Below, piece after piece: positions 23,395-30,775 of a stretch of DNA of 64,000 bases; the first letter of the stretch is position 1, and each line of letters starts with the position of its first letter. The translations under genes and the position numbers were made by a program. The notes under the pieces are model-generated. The model worked only from the letters and a program-made list of their open reading frames with translations. It did not search any database and was not told the DNA's origin. Source of the stretch: Streptomyces sp. NBC_01481 (GTDB taxonomy: Bacteria > Actinomycetota > Actinomycetes > Streptomycetales > Streptomycetaceae); the NCBI RefSeq assembly GCF_026339995.1, contig NZ_JAPEPT010000001.1, positions 446,501 through 510,500 of the forward strand, given 5' to 3'.

Positions 23395-24774
23395 GTGACC
23401 TTTTCCCCGTCGTCGTCCGCGCAGTCTGTCCGTGAATCGGTCGCCCGATGGTTGCGCGACTTACGTGAGGCGTCAGGACTGACGGTTTCCGAGCTGGCCG
23501 ACCGATGTGGCTGGCACCTCGCCAAGACGTCCCGCATCGAGAATGCCCGCACCGCACCCTCAGCCAAGGACATCCACCTGTGGTGCCGTGCGTGCGGTGA
23601 CGCCGACCAGGCGGACGAACTCATCGCCAAGTCCCTCAACACAGACTCGACGTATAGCGAATGGCGCCACCAGGTGGGCAGCGGGCTGAAGCAACTCCAG
23701 GACAGCTGGGTGGAGTTCTTTCACCACACACAGCTGTTCCGCATCTACTCGTCGACGCTGGTGCCCGGCCTCCTGCAGACCGAGGGCTACGCAACCGCGC
23801 TGCTCAGCACCATTGCCGATGTCCGCGATATCCCCAACGACGGGGCTGAAGCGGCGGCTGCGAGAGTCGAGCGCTCCCGTGTCATCCATGAGCAGGGACG
23901 CCGCTTCGTTCTCCTCGTTGAGGAGGCCGCTTTGTACTACCAGCTCGGCGATGGGGACGTGATGGCCGAGCAGCTGGATTACCTCCTCACGGCCGGCGCT
24001 CTGCCGTCTGTGTCGCTCGGCGTGATCCCGATGGCCACCCCGCAGCGTCGGCTCTGGCCGCAGGAGACGTTCAACATGTACGACGACACCCTCGTATCGG
24101 TGGAGCTGCTGTCGGCGCAGGTGGACATCACGCAGCCGAGTGAGATCGCCTTGTACCTGAGGGCTTTCGAGGAACTGCGTGCCATGGCCGTGCACGGGTC
24201 CGAGGCGCGAGCCCTGATCACCAAAGCCATCGACGCATTGAACGGACCCCGGCCAGCCTGGGCCGGTGCACGGCCCTGGACGCCCCACCAGGAGGGACGG
24301 CCGCACATGGGCAGGATTGAGTACTACAACGACCCCGACGCCCCCAAGGCCAACACCCTCATTCCCGCCAGCAACTTGCTCGTCGTCAATGACAGCGGCG
24401 CCATCTTGCTCCAGCGCCGCCGCGACACCGGCCAGTGGGCGCTGCCCGGCGGCGCCCAGGACATCGGCGAAACCGCCGCACAGTGCGCGGTGCGCGAATG
24501 TCTGGAAGAGACCGGCATCGTCGCCGAGATCACGGGCTTTCTCGGGGTCTACACCAACCCCCACCACATCGTCGCCTACACCGACGGCGAGATCCGCCAG
24601 CAGTACGAGACCACGTACATCGGCCGCCCGATCGGCGGCGAGCCCACCATCAACGACGAAGCCGACGGCGTCCGCTTCGTCCAGCCCGCCGATCTCGACC
24701 GGTACGACATCCACCCCAGCATGCGCCAGCAGATCGGCGACTACCTCGCGGGCACCTACCCCTACCTCGGCTGA
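23395..24774 (+). CDS. XRE/DUF5753 regulator fused to a NUDIX hydrolase domain
   Basis: A 459-residue fusion. Residues 12-70 are an XRE helix-turn-helix (LREASGLTVSELADRCGWHLAKTSRIE), and residues 95-280 a complete DUF5753 domain (LVPGLLQTEGYATAL, VEEAALYYQLGD, ARALITKAIDAL). From about residue 305 a full NUDIX domain follows with the box GAQDIGETAAQCAVRECLEETGI. A possible independent start for the NUDIX part, ATG 24307, has GGAGGGA about 9 bases upstream, so two products may be made. A TTA codon occurs at 23461-23463. GTG 23395 is chosen because it overlaps the previous stop by 4 bases and follows AGGAAGGA. Confidence 0.82.
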   Translation: MTFSPSSSAQSVRESVARWLRDLREASGLTVSELADRCGWHLAKTSRIENARTAPSAKDIHLWCRACGDADQADELIAKSLNTDSTYSEWRHQVGSGLKQLQDSWVEFFHHTQLFRIYSSTLVPGLLQTEGYATALLSTIADVRDIPNDGAEAAAARVERSRVIHEQGRRFVLLVEEAALYYQLGDGDVMAEQLDYLLTAGALPSVSLGVIPMATPQRRLWPQETFNMYDDTLVSVELLSAQVDITQPSEIALYLRAFEELRAMAVHGSEARALITKAIDALNGPRPAWAGARPWTPHQEGRPHMGRIEYYNDPDAPKANTLIPASNLLVVNDSGAILLQRRRDTGQWALPGGAQDIGETAAQCAVRECLEETGIVAEITGFLGVYTNPHHIVAYTDGEIRQQYETTYIGRPIGGEPTINDEADGVRFVQPADLDRYDIHPSMRQQIGDYLAGTYPYLG

Positions 24775-24968
24775 GGCGCCTGCGCCGCCTCCACCCGTTC
24801 CACAGCGCGCTCGACGCAAGCCACTCGCAGCGGCGGCGGGGCATGACCGGAAGCGCCAACTCACTGACCTACGGGTTCATCCCCGAGAAGGCGAGGAGTG
24901 GCTGAAGTCGGCCGTCGCCGCCATGGCAAAGGGCAGATTCAAGCCAAGGGGCGTGACGGAGGCGTACC

Positions 24969-25235
24969 TCAAACCTCGTTGAAGCCACGCGACGCGTCGT
25001 AGATGTCGGCCTCGAAGACGACCACGAAGAAGCTCGTCACGACGTAGTGGACCGTTACGCGGTCTTCCCAAGCCGCGCGCGTCACAGCGTCGTTCGTGTA
25101 GGCAAGGTGGCTGTCGGCGCCTTCAGGATCAGCTGCGATCCTGTCGACGAGACGCCGGAACTTCTCCCGATCTGCGGCTGGCATGTAGTCGCGGAACCGC
25201 ACAACCTGCTCGGTGAACTGCACGCGTCTCTTCAT
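24969..25235 (-). CDS. Small RelE/ParE-like protein, possible toxin
   Basis: An 88-residue protein beginning MKRRVQFTEQVVRFRDYMPAADREKFRRLVDRI, followed by DPEGADSHLAYTNDAVTRAAWEDRVTVHYVV and ending in a hydrophobic strand and DIYDA. Helix-helix-beta order, the central Arg residues and the strand 'RVTVHYVVTSFFVVVFEADIYD' resemble RelE/ParE-fold toxins. No antitoxin gene is adjacent, so it may be an orphan or simply another small cytoplasmic protein. A perfect TATAAT lies 9 bases before the ATG and no ribosome-binding site is visible, suggesting a leaderless transcript. Confidence 0.6.
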   Translation of the reverse strand: MKRRVQFTEQVVRFRDYMPAADREKFRRLVDRIAADPEGADSHLAYTNDAVTRAAWEDRVTVHYVVTSFFVVVFEADIYDASRGFNEV

Positions 25236-25244
25236 CGAGGCAGG

Positions 25245-25250
25245 ATTATA
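25245..25250 (-). promoter_or_regulatory. Consensus -10 box (TATAAT) close to an ATG
   Basis: On the minus strand TATAAT is followed by 9 bases and then the ATG at 25235, so transcription would begin at or within a base or two of the start codon. No good -35 hexamer is seen 16-18 bp upstream. Confidence 0.5.
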
Positions 25251-25386
25251 TGGACACGGCGAAGTGCCCTGCCGGGAATATCGGCCGGGGCCGACTCGCC
25301 TACAGGTAGCTCAGGCGGCGATCTCCAACTGAGCGCGTTTTGTCTGTACTTCGATGAGCGCCTTCTCAAGTACGCCGACACTTGGA

Positions 25387-25890
25387 CTAGGCGTCGCGCC
25401 ATGCGTCGGTGGCACAACCGACCTCGAAGTGCCACCACCCGTCCTCCCGGCCACGGACCAGCAACGCCTTGATCCGACCAAGGTCTGCATCGGAGGGCAC
25501 GGTGAAGGCGACCAAGGGAAGCTCCTCGCTGAAAACCTCACCGCCCAGCCCAAATGGAGACAACCGCTCGTGCACAGCCTGAGCGCTTCGCCCCAGCGGA
25601 CCGGAGGGAACAGGCAGGACCCGGATGGTGCAGTTACCCGATGCCTCCACTCGCTCCTTCGCCCAGTGGAGGCCGTCGGCGTCCGTCACGAACCGCACGA
25701 TTTCACCCTCGGCTACCCCGTCCTGCAAGAAGGGGACGTTCTCCACGCGGGCGGTATCACTGCTCAGCTGCGTGGCCCACAGTCCCTCAGTGTCATAGGG
25801 AAGCCAGCCTTCACGCGGCACCAACCGGTACCACACCTTGATCCGGTCGCTCTCGGCGGCGACGGACTCGGACGGAGTCAAAGAGGTCAC
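25387..25890 (-). CDS. DUF4265 domain-containing protein
   Basis: A 167-residue soluble protein. The DUF4265 pattern is clear: KVWYRLVPREGWLPYDTEGLWATQL, ENVPFLQDGVAEGEIVRFVTDADG and the following GNCTIRVLP. The C-terminal half (FTVPSDADLGRIKALL, GWWHFEVGCATDAW) matches the family's second half. The family is found in many actinobacteria and is of unknown function. The start at GTG or ATG 25890 is followed directly by the fold. It stands alone in the accessory region, with short unassigned sequence on both sides. Confidence 0.8.
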   Translation of the reverse strand: MTSLTPSESVAAESDRIKVWYRLVPREGWLPYDTEGLWATQLSSDTARVENVPFLQDGVAEGEIVRFVTDADGLHWAKERVEASGNCTIRVLPVPSGPLGRSAQAVHERLSPFGLGGEVFSEELPLVAFTVPSDADLGRIKALLVRGREDGWWHFEVGCATDAWRDA

Positions 25891-25991
25891 GGCCCAAATG
25901 ATCGCGCACCCACCTTCCCTTCCCGCATCGAACGCCGGTGCGTCTGCCCTTAGGTTCTGTCCGGCGGATCATGGCGTCGTAGGCTCCAGCC

Positions 25992-26336
25992 ATGCACTGC
26001 ACCCTGACGGAGCACGCCCGGTGTCTCTACGGAGACGAGTACCGACCCACGCCGGAGTGCGGCCTCGAACACCAGGAGCACTACTTCGTCGAGGAGTTGA
26101 CGTTCGCTGACGCGGATTCCGTCCTTGCCATGCTGCGCGAGCTCTGCCCACACGTGGCTGATGGCCGACTACCGGTATGGGTTCGGAACCTGGCCTATCA
26201 GCTGGTGCTCTTGCAACGGCCGGACGAGCCGGCGCTGATGCGAGAGGCTGCCGAGAACTTGTGGATGCACGGCCCGGACTGGGACGACATCGCAGCCGAC
26301 CTGGCGAAGCGGGCCGCCGCCCTGGAGGCGGGCTGA
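25992..26336 (+). CDS. Hypothetical protein, about 114 residues
   Basis: A small acidic soluble protein beginning MHCTLTEHARCLYGDEYRPTPEC, with several cysteines and histidines near the N-terminus (MHC, ARC, PEC, EHQEH) that could bind a metal. The C-terminal half is helical (RPDEPALMREAAENLWMHGPDWDDIAADLAK). Codon use is that of a real gene. No family is recognised. It is divergent from the DUF4265 gene, and the 101-bp gap between them would hold both promoters. Confidence 0.65.
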   Translation: MHCTLTEHARCLYGDEYRPTPECGLEHQEHYFVEELTFADADSVLAMLRELCPHVADGRLPVWVRNLAYQLVLLQRPDEPALMREAAENLWMHGPDWDDIAADLAKRAAALEAG

Positions 26337-26464
26337 TCATGGCCTGAGCCACAGACGGATCGAGGCCACGGTGACGGTGCCGCTGAAGACGTAGGCGCGC
26401 TCGTCCTACCGCGTTGCCATGGCCCGGGAATGCTTGCGGTTCCGGACCGTGGGGCGGGGCGATC

Positions 26465-26645
26465 CGGAAAGCGGTGGCGGCGTTGTTGACGAGCAGGTGG
26501 ACGCGTTGGTTCGCGAGTACGTCGGCGACCTGCTGTCGGCCGACGGCGGTCGCGAGGTCCGCTGCCAAGTGTTCCTGGTCCGGGCCGAGTTCGTCTTGCC
26601 TCGGCCGGTCGCCCTCCTCTGCGGCCTTGCGTCGGCCATGACCGT
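26465..26645 (-). pseudogene. Fragment of a short-chain dehydrogenase
   Basis: About 60 codons on the minus strand read EEGDRPRQDELGPDQEHLAADLATAVGRQQVADVLANQRVHLLVNNAA (quoted in parts), matching the SDR segment between the nucleotide-binding strand and the NNAG motif (LLVNNAATAF). The TGxxxGIG start and the catalytic Tyr/Lys half are both missing. It lies in an otherwise featureless stretch between 26337 and 26680 and is a remnant. Confidence 0.5.
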
Positions 26646-26679
26646 AGTCCTCCTGCTCGATGGGTGTGCGCGGTGCAGT

Positions 26680-27147
26680 TCACTGCGCAGCAGGCCTGGT
26701 CGCGGGCTGGAGCCTGAACGAGAAGGCCTCCATCAGGCGCTTGCGCTGGGTCTTCTGGACGGCGGCGATCTGCCAGCGGCCGTCCTCCCCACGGACGACG
26801 GTGTACGTCGCGAGTTTGCCGAGCCTCGTCGGCCGGCCCTTGTGCACGTCGCCGCGGGTGATGACAACGGCGGTGTCACGGCCGTAGAAGCGGATGTCGA
26901 TGATCTCGACGGTCAGCCGGGTTCCCTTCAGGAAGCTGTCGAACAGGGCTTGGTGGGCGCGGCCGATGTCCTGGCCGCCGTGGTACACCGTGCCGGCGAA
27001 GGTCACATCGGTGGCGTCCGCGGTGAACTGTTCGCCGTAGGCGGTTCCGTCGCCGCGGTTCCAGGCGGCGCAGCTTTGATCGAGGAGCGCACGGATCGCG
27101 CTGAGGTCGGGGCCGCGCCCGTGGTCCGCGGGGGTGTTCGTGGTCAC
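26680..27147 (-). CDS. SgcJ/EcaC-family NTF2-like protein
   Basis: A 155-residue protein of the SnoaL/NTF2-like fold: IRALLDQSCAAWNRGDGTAYGEQFTADATDVTFAGTVYHG (in parts) and then FYGRDTAVVITRGDVHKG. This family (DUF4440/SgcJ) covers small alpha+beta barrels that bind a ligand or catalyse simple reactions. Clear homology to the upstream gene, of which it looks like a tandem duplicate without the membrane anchor. GTG 27147 overlaps the upstream TGA by 4 bases (GTGA), so it is translationally coupled. Confidence 0.82.
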   Translation of the reverse strand: MTTNTPADHGRGPDLSAIRALLDQSCAAWNRGDGTAYGEQFTADATDVTFAGTVYHGGQDIGRAHQALFDSFLKGTRLTVEIIDIRFYGRDTAVVITRGDVHKGRPTRLGKLATYTVVRGEDGRWQIAAVQKTQRKRLMEAFSFRLQPATRPAAQ

Positions 27148-27830
27148 TTCTCGGCCTCCGGCTTGGTCTCGGGGGAGTACAGGAACGAGATCCGCTCCAT
27201 GACGCGCTGGCGCTGGGTGTTGTGGAAAGCGGCGATGCGCCACTGGTGGTCGGCCTGGCGGATCAGTGTGTAGGTCTGGGTCTTGGTCAGGTCGGCCGGC
27301 TTCTTGCGTGCGCCGGTGTAGGTGTCGCCGCGACTGGTGACCACGGCGGTGTCGGGGCCGTAGAAGCGGATGCCGAGGAACGAGTCGGCGAGCTTGGTGT
27401 CCTTGAGGAACCCGCCGAACAGGGCGCGGTGGCCCTCCGTGATGTCGCGCCGTCCCTGGTAGTGGGTGCCGACGTAGCTGGTGTACGTGGCGTCCGGGGT
27501 GAAGTGCTCGCCGTACGCGGTTGCGTCGCCCTTGGCCCATGAGTCGGTCAGCGAGCGCAGCGTGCCGCAGACGGCCCGGTGGTCCTCGGCGGTCGGTGTC
27601 CCGGCCGCCGTGGCGGTGACGACGGGTGTGAGTGCGGTGCAGTCGCTCACCCCGAGGTTCTGCACGTCGGCCGTGGCGTCGAGCCACAGGTATCCGGCGC
27701 CGGCGGCCGCGACCAGTGTCAGTGCGGTGGCGCCCAGGACGATCTTGACGCGGCGGCGGCGGCGGCGAGGCGTGCGGGACGGGGCCGGTTCGGCGGTCGG
27801 ATCGGCCGGCATGGTGCTGATGGCAGTCAC
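27144..27830 (-). CDS. Membrane-anchored SgcJ/EcaC-family NTF2-like protein
   Basis: A 228-residue protein: a cytoplasmic tail with PRRRRRRVK, one transmembrane helix (IVLGATALTLVAAAGAGYLWL, residues about 30-50), then an extracytoplasmic NTF2-like domain (LTDSWAKGDATAYGEHFTPDATYTSYVGTHYQG, FYGPDTAVVTSRGDTYTG). It shares the same core with the next gene, so the two are tandem paralogs, one membrane-bound and one soluble. The start GTG 27830 has AAGGGGGAA. It is divergent from the MarR gene, and the intergenic region holds three abutting palindromes, so MarR control is likely. Confidence 0.83.
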   Translation of the reverse strand: MTAISTMPADPTAEPAPSRTPRRRRRRVKIVLGATALTLVAAAGAGYLWLDATADVQNLGVSDCTALTPVVTATAAGTPTAEDHRAVCGTLRSLTDSWAKGDATAYGEHFTPDATYTSYVGTHYQGRRDITEGHRALFGGFLKDTKLADSFLGIRFYGPDTAVVTSRGDTYTGARKKPADLTKTQTYTLIRQADHQWRIAAFHNTQRQRVMERISFLYSPETKPEAEK

Positions 27831-27847
27831 GGTTCCCCCTTCGTGAT

Positions 27848-27900
27848 AACTTCTCCGGAGAAGTTACTTCTTTAAAGAAGTCTCTTCCTTGAGGAAGAGA
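27848..27900. promoter_or_regulatory. Three abutting palindromes, probable MarR operators
   Basis: AACTTCTCCGGAGAAGTT (27848-27865, perfect 18 bp), ACTTCTTTAAAGAAGT (27866-27881, perfect 16 bp) and TCTCTTCCTTGAGGAAGAGA (27881-27900, 18 of 20 matched) lie end to end in the divergent promoter region. The shared half-site is ACTTCT. Centres are about 17 bp apart, so neighbouring sites face different sides of the helix. Confidence 0.85.
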
Positions 27901-27919
27901 TTAGGAAGTGGAGGGGCCC

Positions 27920-28387
27920 GTGTCAACACCAGCCATGCGACCCGACGCGAGCCAGATCTACCGCCAGTACCTGAGCGCGGTGATGCTGCACGGCCACGCG
28001 AGCGCGAGAGCCTGTGACCTCGGCGCCACCGACCTGTACGCGCTGAACATCCTGCAGCTGGAGGGGGCGATGACCCCCGGTGAACTAGGCGCTCGCACCG
28101 GCCTGACAACCGGGCCGACCACCCGCCTGATCGACCGACTGGAGCGGGCGGGCTACGTCCGCCGAGCGCCCGATCCAGACGACCGGCGCAAGGTCATCGT
28201 CGAGCCGGTCGGCCGGCCTGCCGCCCTCGACGACGTTATGGCCCCGGCTCGGCAGAAGATCGGCGAGATCCTCGGCGGGTACTCGCCCGAGCAACTCGAC
28301 GCCCTTTTCGACTACTTCGCCCGCGCCGCCCAGGCATACCGGGAAGCGGCCGAGCAACTGCGCGCCAACGGCACCGCGGACAGCTGA
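27920..28387 (+). CDS. MarR family transcriptional regulator
   Basis: A 155-residue regulator with the winged helix at residues 40-110: LQLEGAMTPGELGARTGLTTGPTTRLIDRLERAGYVRRAPDPDDRRKV is the conserved MarR wing signature (DxRxR-type). GTG 27920 is preferred over 27908 because GGAGGGG lies 4-10 bases upstream. It is divergent from the two NTF2-like genes; the triple ACTTCT palindrome between them overlaps both promoters, so it should repress both and respond to a ligand, possibly one handled by the NTF2-like proteins (inference). Confidence 0.9.
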   Translation: MSTPAMRPDASQIYRQYLSAVMLHGHASARACDLGATDLYALNILQLEGAMTPGELGARTGLTTGPTTRLIDRLERAGYVRRAPDPDDRRKVIVEPVGRPAALDDVMAPARQKIGEILGGYSPEQLDALFDYFARAAQAYREAAEQLRANGTADS

Positions 28388-28594
28388 ACCCCCGCGCCCT
28401 GGGTGGTGCGGTCGATCTGCCCGGCCCCCGGAGTCGTACTCGACGGCGATGGCACGCGGTGAACTCGCCCTCCGCGTAGGCGCGACGGCACGGGTCTCCT
28501 GCCGTCCCCAGTGGCCCGATCACGCAGCCTGGGGCCGGGTGTTCGGTCCAGATTCGGCCCGCCGGTCAGATGAGTGTCCGACGAGTCCGTCGCC

Positions 28595-29233
28595 CTACGG
28601 CTTCGACGGTACGACCGGCGCGGGCAGGTCCAAGGCGCGGGCGAGCGCGACGGTGAGTGAGGTGGCGTGATTGGGCAGGTGCTGTGCGGCCCAATCAGCA
28701 GCCAGTCCGAGGAAGTCGGCCAGGTCGCGCTCCGCGCCGGCGAGCAGGTGGCGCAGTTCGGCGGCGGGCAGCTCGATCACCGGGCTGTCGTCCCGCTCGG
28801 CGTCGACGGTCAATCGGACCGAGTCGCCGAGGCGCTCGGCGAGCGGGGTGGGGTCATGGCCGAAGTAGCCTCCGCCGTCGCCGTCGAGGACCTCAAGCCA
28901 GTCGTGCCGCTCCTCCAGGCCGTTGCAACAGCCGGGCAGCAAGGTGATGCCGGTGGCGGTGTCGGTAACCCGCAGGCCTCCGGGTGAGAGGACGTCGTCC
29001 ATGGTGAGCAGTCCGTGCAGGAAAGCCCCGAGCGGATCGGCGGGCCGCGGCGGGCTGTCGTCCTCGGGATCGACGTTGTTGTAGTCGGCGATGCGCATGA
29101 CCGCCGTGCCCACCTCGGCCGGACTGAGCGCGCCACTGAGCGGCAGGAAGCCGTACGCCTCGAACTCGGCCACGGGCCAGAGGGCGAAGCCGTCGGGGCG
29201 GTAGATCTCCAGGACAGGCTGCACAACGATCAC
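28595..29233 (-). CDS. Hypothetical protein, about 212 residues
   Basis: Acidic soluble protein without a recognised family. It begins MIVVQPVLEIYRPDGFALWPVAEFEAYGFLPLSGALSPAEVG and contains LLPGCCNGLEERHDWLEVLDGDGGGYFGHDP, typical of a globular cytoplasmic protein of the SUKH/SMI1-like immunity kind in general look, though I cannot confirm that. GTG start at 29233. It is followed in the same direction at 28388-28594 only by non-coding sequence. It stands with other uncharacterised small genes in the accessory region. Confidence 0.65.
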   Translation of the reverse strand: MIVVQPVLEIYRPDGFALWPVAEFEAYGFLPLSGALSPAEVGTAVMRIADYNNVDPEDDSPPRPADPLGAFLHGLLTMDDVLSPGGLRVTDTATGITLLPGCCNGLEERHDWLEVLDGDGGGYFGHDPTPLAERLGDSVRLTVDAERDDSPVIELPAAELRHLLAGAERDLADFLGLAADWAAQHLPNHATSLTVALARALDLPAPVVPSKP

Positions 29234-29353
29234 CTGGCGAGTCTGCCGTATGCCTCAGCCGCACGGCCCTCCAATTACCGTGCACGGAGGGGCAAAACCT
29301 CAGGCCGCTGTCCTGCGACGCCTGAGCGGCAGACGCCTCACGTGGCTAACCCG

Positions 29354-29662
29354 TCAGGGTGCTGGGACGAGACCTCCGAACACAGCTCGGTCAAAAAGCC
29401 GGTGGTGCCACTCGTTGGCGTTCTCAACCGGCTGGGTCGTCAGCACCGGGTTCGGGCCCGTCTCTATGAGGTGCATCAAAGTCCAGGCGACGCCGAAGCA
29501 GTCGTCGGGACCGAAGCAGTCGACCAGCGCCCTCGCCTCCTCGGCCGTCACCGGTTTGGAGATCGCGTGCAGCTGCGCCACACGCCTGTCGATCTCCTCT
29601 TCACTGGCGTCCCAGTCGGGGAGCGGCCCGTCCTCGACGAAGGCTTGAACTTCAAGTCTCAT
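29354..29662 (-). CDS. Hypothetical protein, about 102 residues
   Basis: A small acidic protein starting MRLEVQAFVEDGPLPDWDASEEEIDRRVAQLHAISKP, then EEARALVDCFGPDDCFGVAWTLMHLIETGP. No membrane segment or known motif; it resembles small immunity-like or cytoplasmic proteins but is not identified. The ATG at 29662 has GAGG just before it; a longer form from TTG 29698 is possible. It is separated from the preceding gene by 120 bases. Confidence 0.6.
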   Translation of the reverse strand: MRLEVQAFVEDGPLPDWDASEEEIDRRVAQLHAISKPVTAEEARALVDCFGPDDCFGVAWTLMHLIETGPNPVLTTQPVENANEWHHRLFDRAVFGGLVPAP

Positions 29663-29751
29663 CCTCGAATGATCGGCGGCTGTGGCTTGCCTGGGCAAGG
29701 TGGGTGGCGGCGGCGTGGGCGCCGGGCGGATGAGGCCATAACGTCTTTGGG

Positions 29752-30396
29752 GTGAGCAGCTTCAATACGCACTTGAGACGGGTCTACGACGAAAGCCTCC
29801 CGACCCGCGGTCGACATACGAATTTGCGGTCGTGCCTCGTTCACTTCGCGCCTTACGGCTTCCGGGCCACGTATCACCACCTCTGCCTCAGCGCGGGGAT
29901 CCCCAAGGATCTGGAGAAGGATCCGAGCTCACTCATACGCGCGGTCGAGGAGTTGCACGACGCCCGGCAGCTCTGGCTCGCTGACGAGCGTGCCTATGCC
30001 GACAGGCGCCGAGCAGACAAAGCGCGTGGCTGTCGGCAGGTGAAGCCTGACGAGTCATGGCGCGGCTGGCAGCGGGGTTGGGGGAACATTGCCTACTGTC
30101 CTGATCCGACTATCCATCCCGACGAGCCGTTGCGAGTGGTGGTCGAGCGGGTGCTCCGCTCGTCGGTCCCGCCCGATGAAGCTCCTCTGGCCTGCCGAGC
30201 GTGCGGAAACCGGGGCGAAATTGGCGTCTGGTACGACGGCGCCTTCTGGATCCATCGGCTCTGCGGGAATTGCGGAGTCAGCCTGGCGGTGCAGCGGGCG
30301 GGCGATCGCGACCCGCTGTTGGCGGCCGACCGCGACCGAGAGTGGAAAGAGATCTGGAGGCAGGGCAACGAGTCACCTCGCAGTTATCCGAGTTGA
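29752..30396 (+). CDS. Hypothetical protein with putative zinc ribbon
   Basis: A 214-residue basic protein, no family recognised. Two cysteine pairs, CRACGNRGEIGVWYDG and LCGNCG, about 20 residues apart at residues 152-178, could form a zinc ribbon. The N-terminal half is helical with many Arg and His (RRADKARGCRQVKPDESWRGWQRGWGN). It starts at GTG 29752. It might bind nucleic acid, but this is only suggested by composition. The next 180 bases downstream hold no gene that I can support. Confidence 0.6.
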   Translation: MSSFNTHLRRVYDESLPTRGRHTNLRSCLVHFAPYGFRATYHHLCLSAGIPKDLEKDPSSLIRAVEELHDARQLWLADERAYADRRRADKARGCRQVKPDESWRGWQRGWGNIAYCPDPTIHPDEPLRVVVERVLRSSVPPDEAPLACRACGNRGEIGVWYDGAFWIHRLCGNCGVSLAVQRAGDRDPLLAADRDREWKEIWRQGNESPRSYPS

Positions 30397-30577
30397 GCTC
30401 CGGCACGAGGATCGGCTCGCAGTGGGTGACAACCTGCGCCCGGAGGAGCGCGAAGGACGCGCGACCGTGCAAGACGGGCAGAGCCGTTCCTGGCCGCATG
30501 GCAGGTGGCCGCCTCTGCGCTCCTCCCGCCCCTGTCCCTTCGCTGAGGGCGGCAGCGCGGAATGCCTGGGCACTCTT

Positions 30578-30775
30578 CTACTTGAGCAGCTCCTGCCGCA
30601 CGGCGGCGACGAAGTGTGACCAGGCGTCGCACCCGAGACCGAGCCGCGGGCCGTACGGAACCTTGGAGTCCCGCACCGCGACGTCCACGGCGGACGCGGC
30701 GACCTCGACGCACTCGCCACCAGTGCCGTTGCTGTAACTGCTCTTGGTCCATGTGAGGTCTGAGGGCCGGGTCAT
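30578..30775 (-). CDS. DUF397 domain-containing protein
   Basis: A 65-residue protein with the DUF397 signature: LTWTKSSYSNGTGGECVEVA and VAVRDSKVPYGP, ending in WSHFVAAVRQELLK. DUF397 proteins are encoded next to WhiJ-like XRE/DUF5753 regulators and ATP-binding proteins in Streptomyces developmental and secondary-metabolism loci, and are thought to act with the regulator. The ATG overlaps the regulator's TGA by 4 bases, so the two are translated together. Confidence 0.92.
   Translation of the reverse strand: MTRPSDLTWTKSSYSNGTGGECVEVAASAVDVAVRDSKVPYGPRLGLGCDAWSHFVAAVRQELLK

Noticed and set aside
24782..24968. Short coding-like stretch ending in AMAKGRFKPRGVTEAYLKPR
   Set aside because: Codon bias looks real, but no start or family could be found; it may be a remnant of a deleted gene and was not listed.
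25311..25386. Minus-strand stretch ending LIEVQTKRAQLEIAA
   Set aside because: Too short, no start; possibly a remnant of a small regulator or antitoxin.
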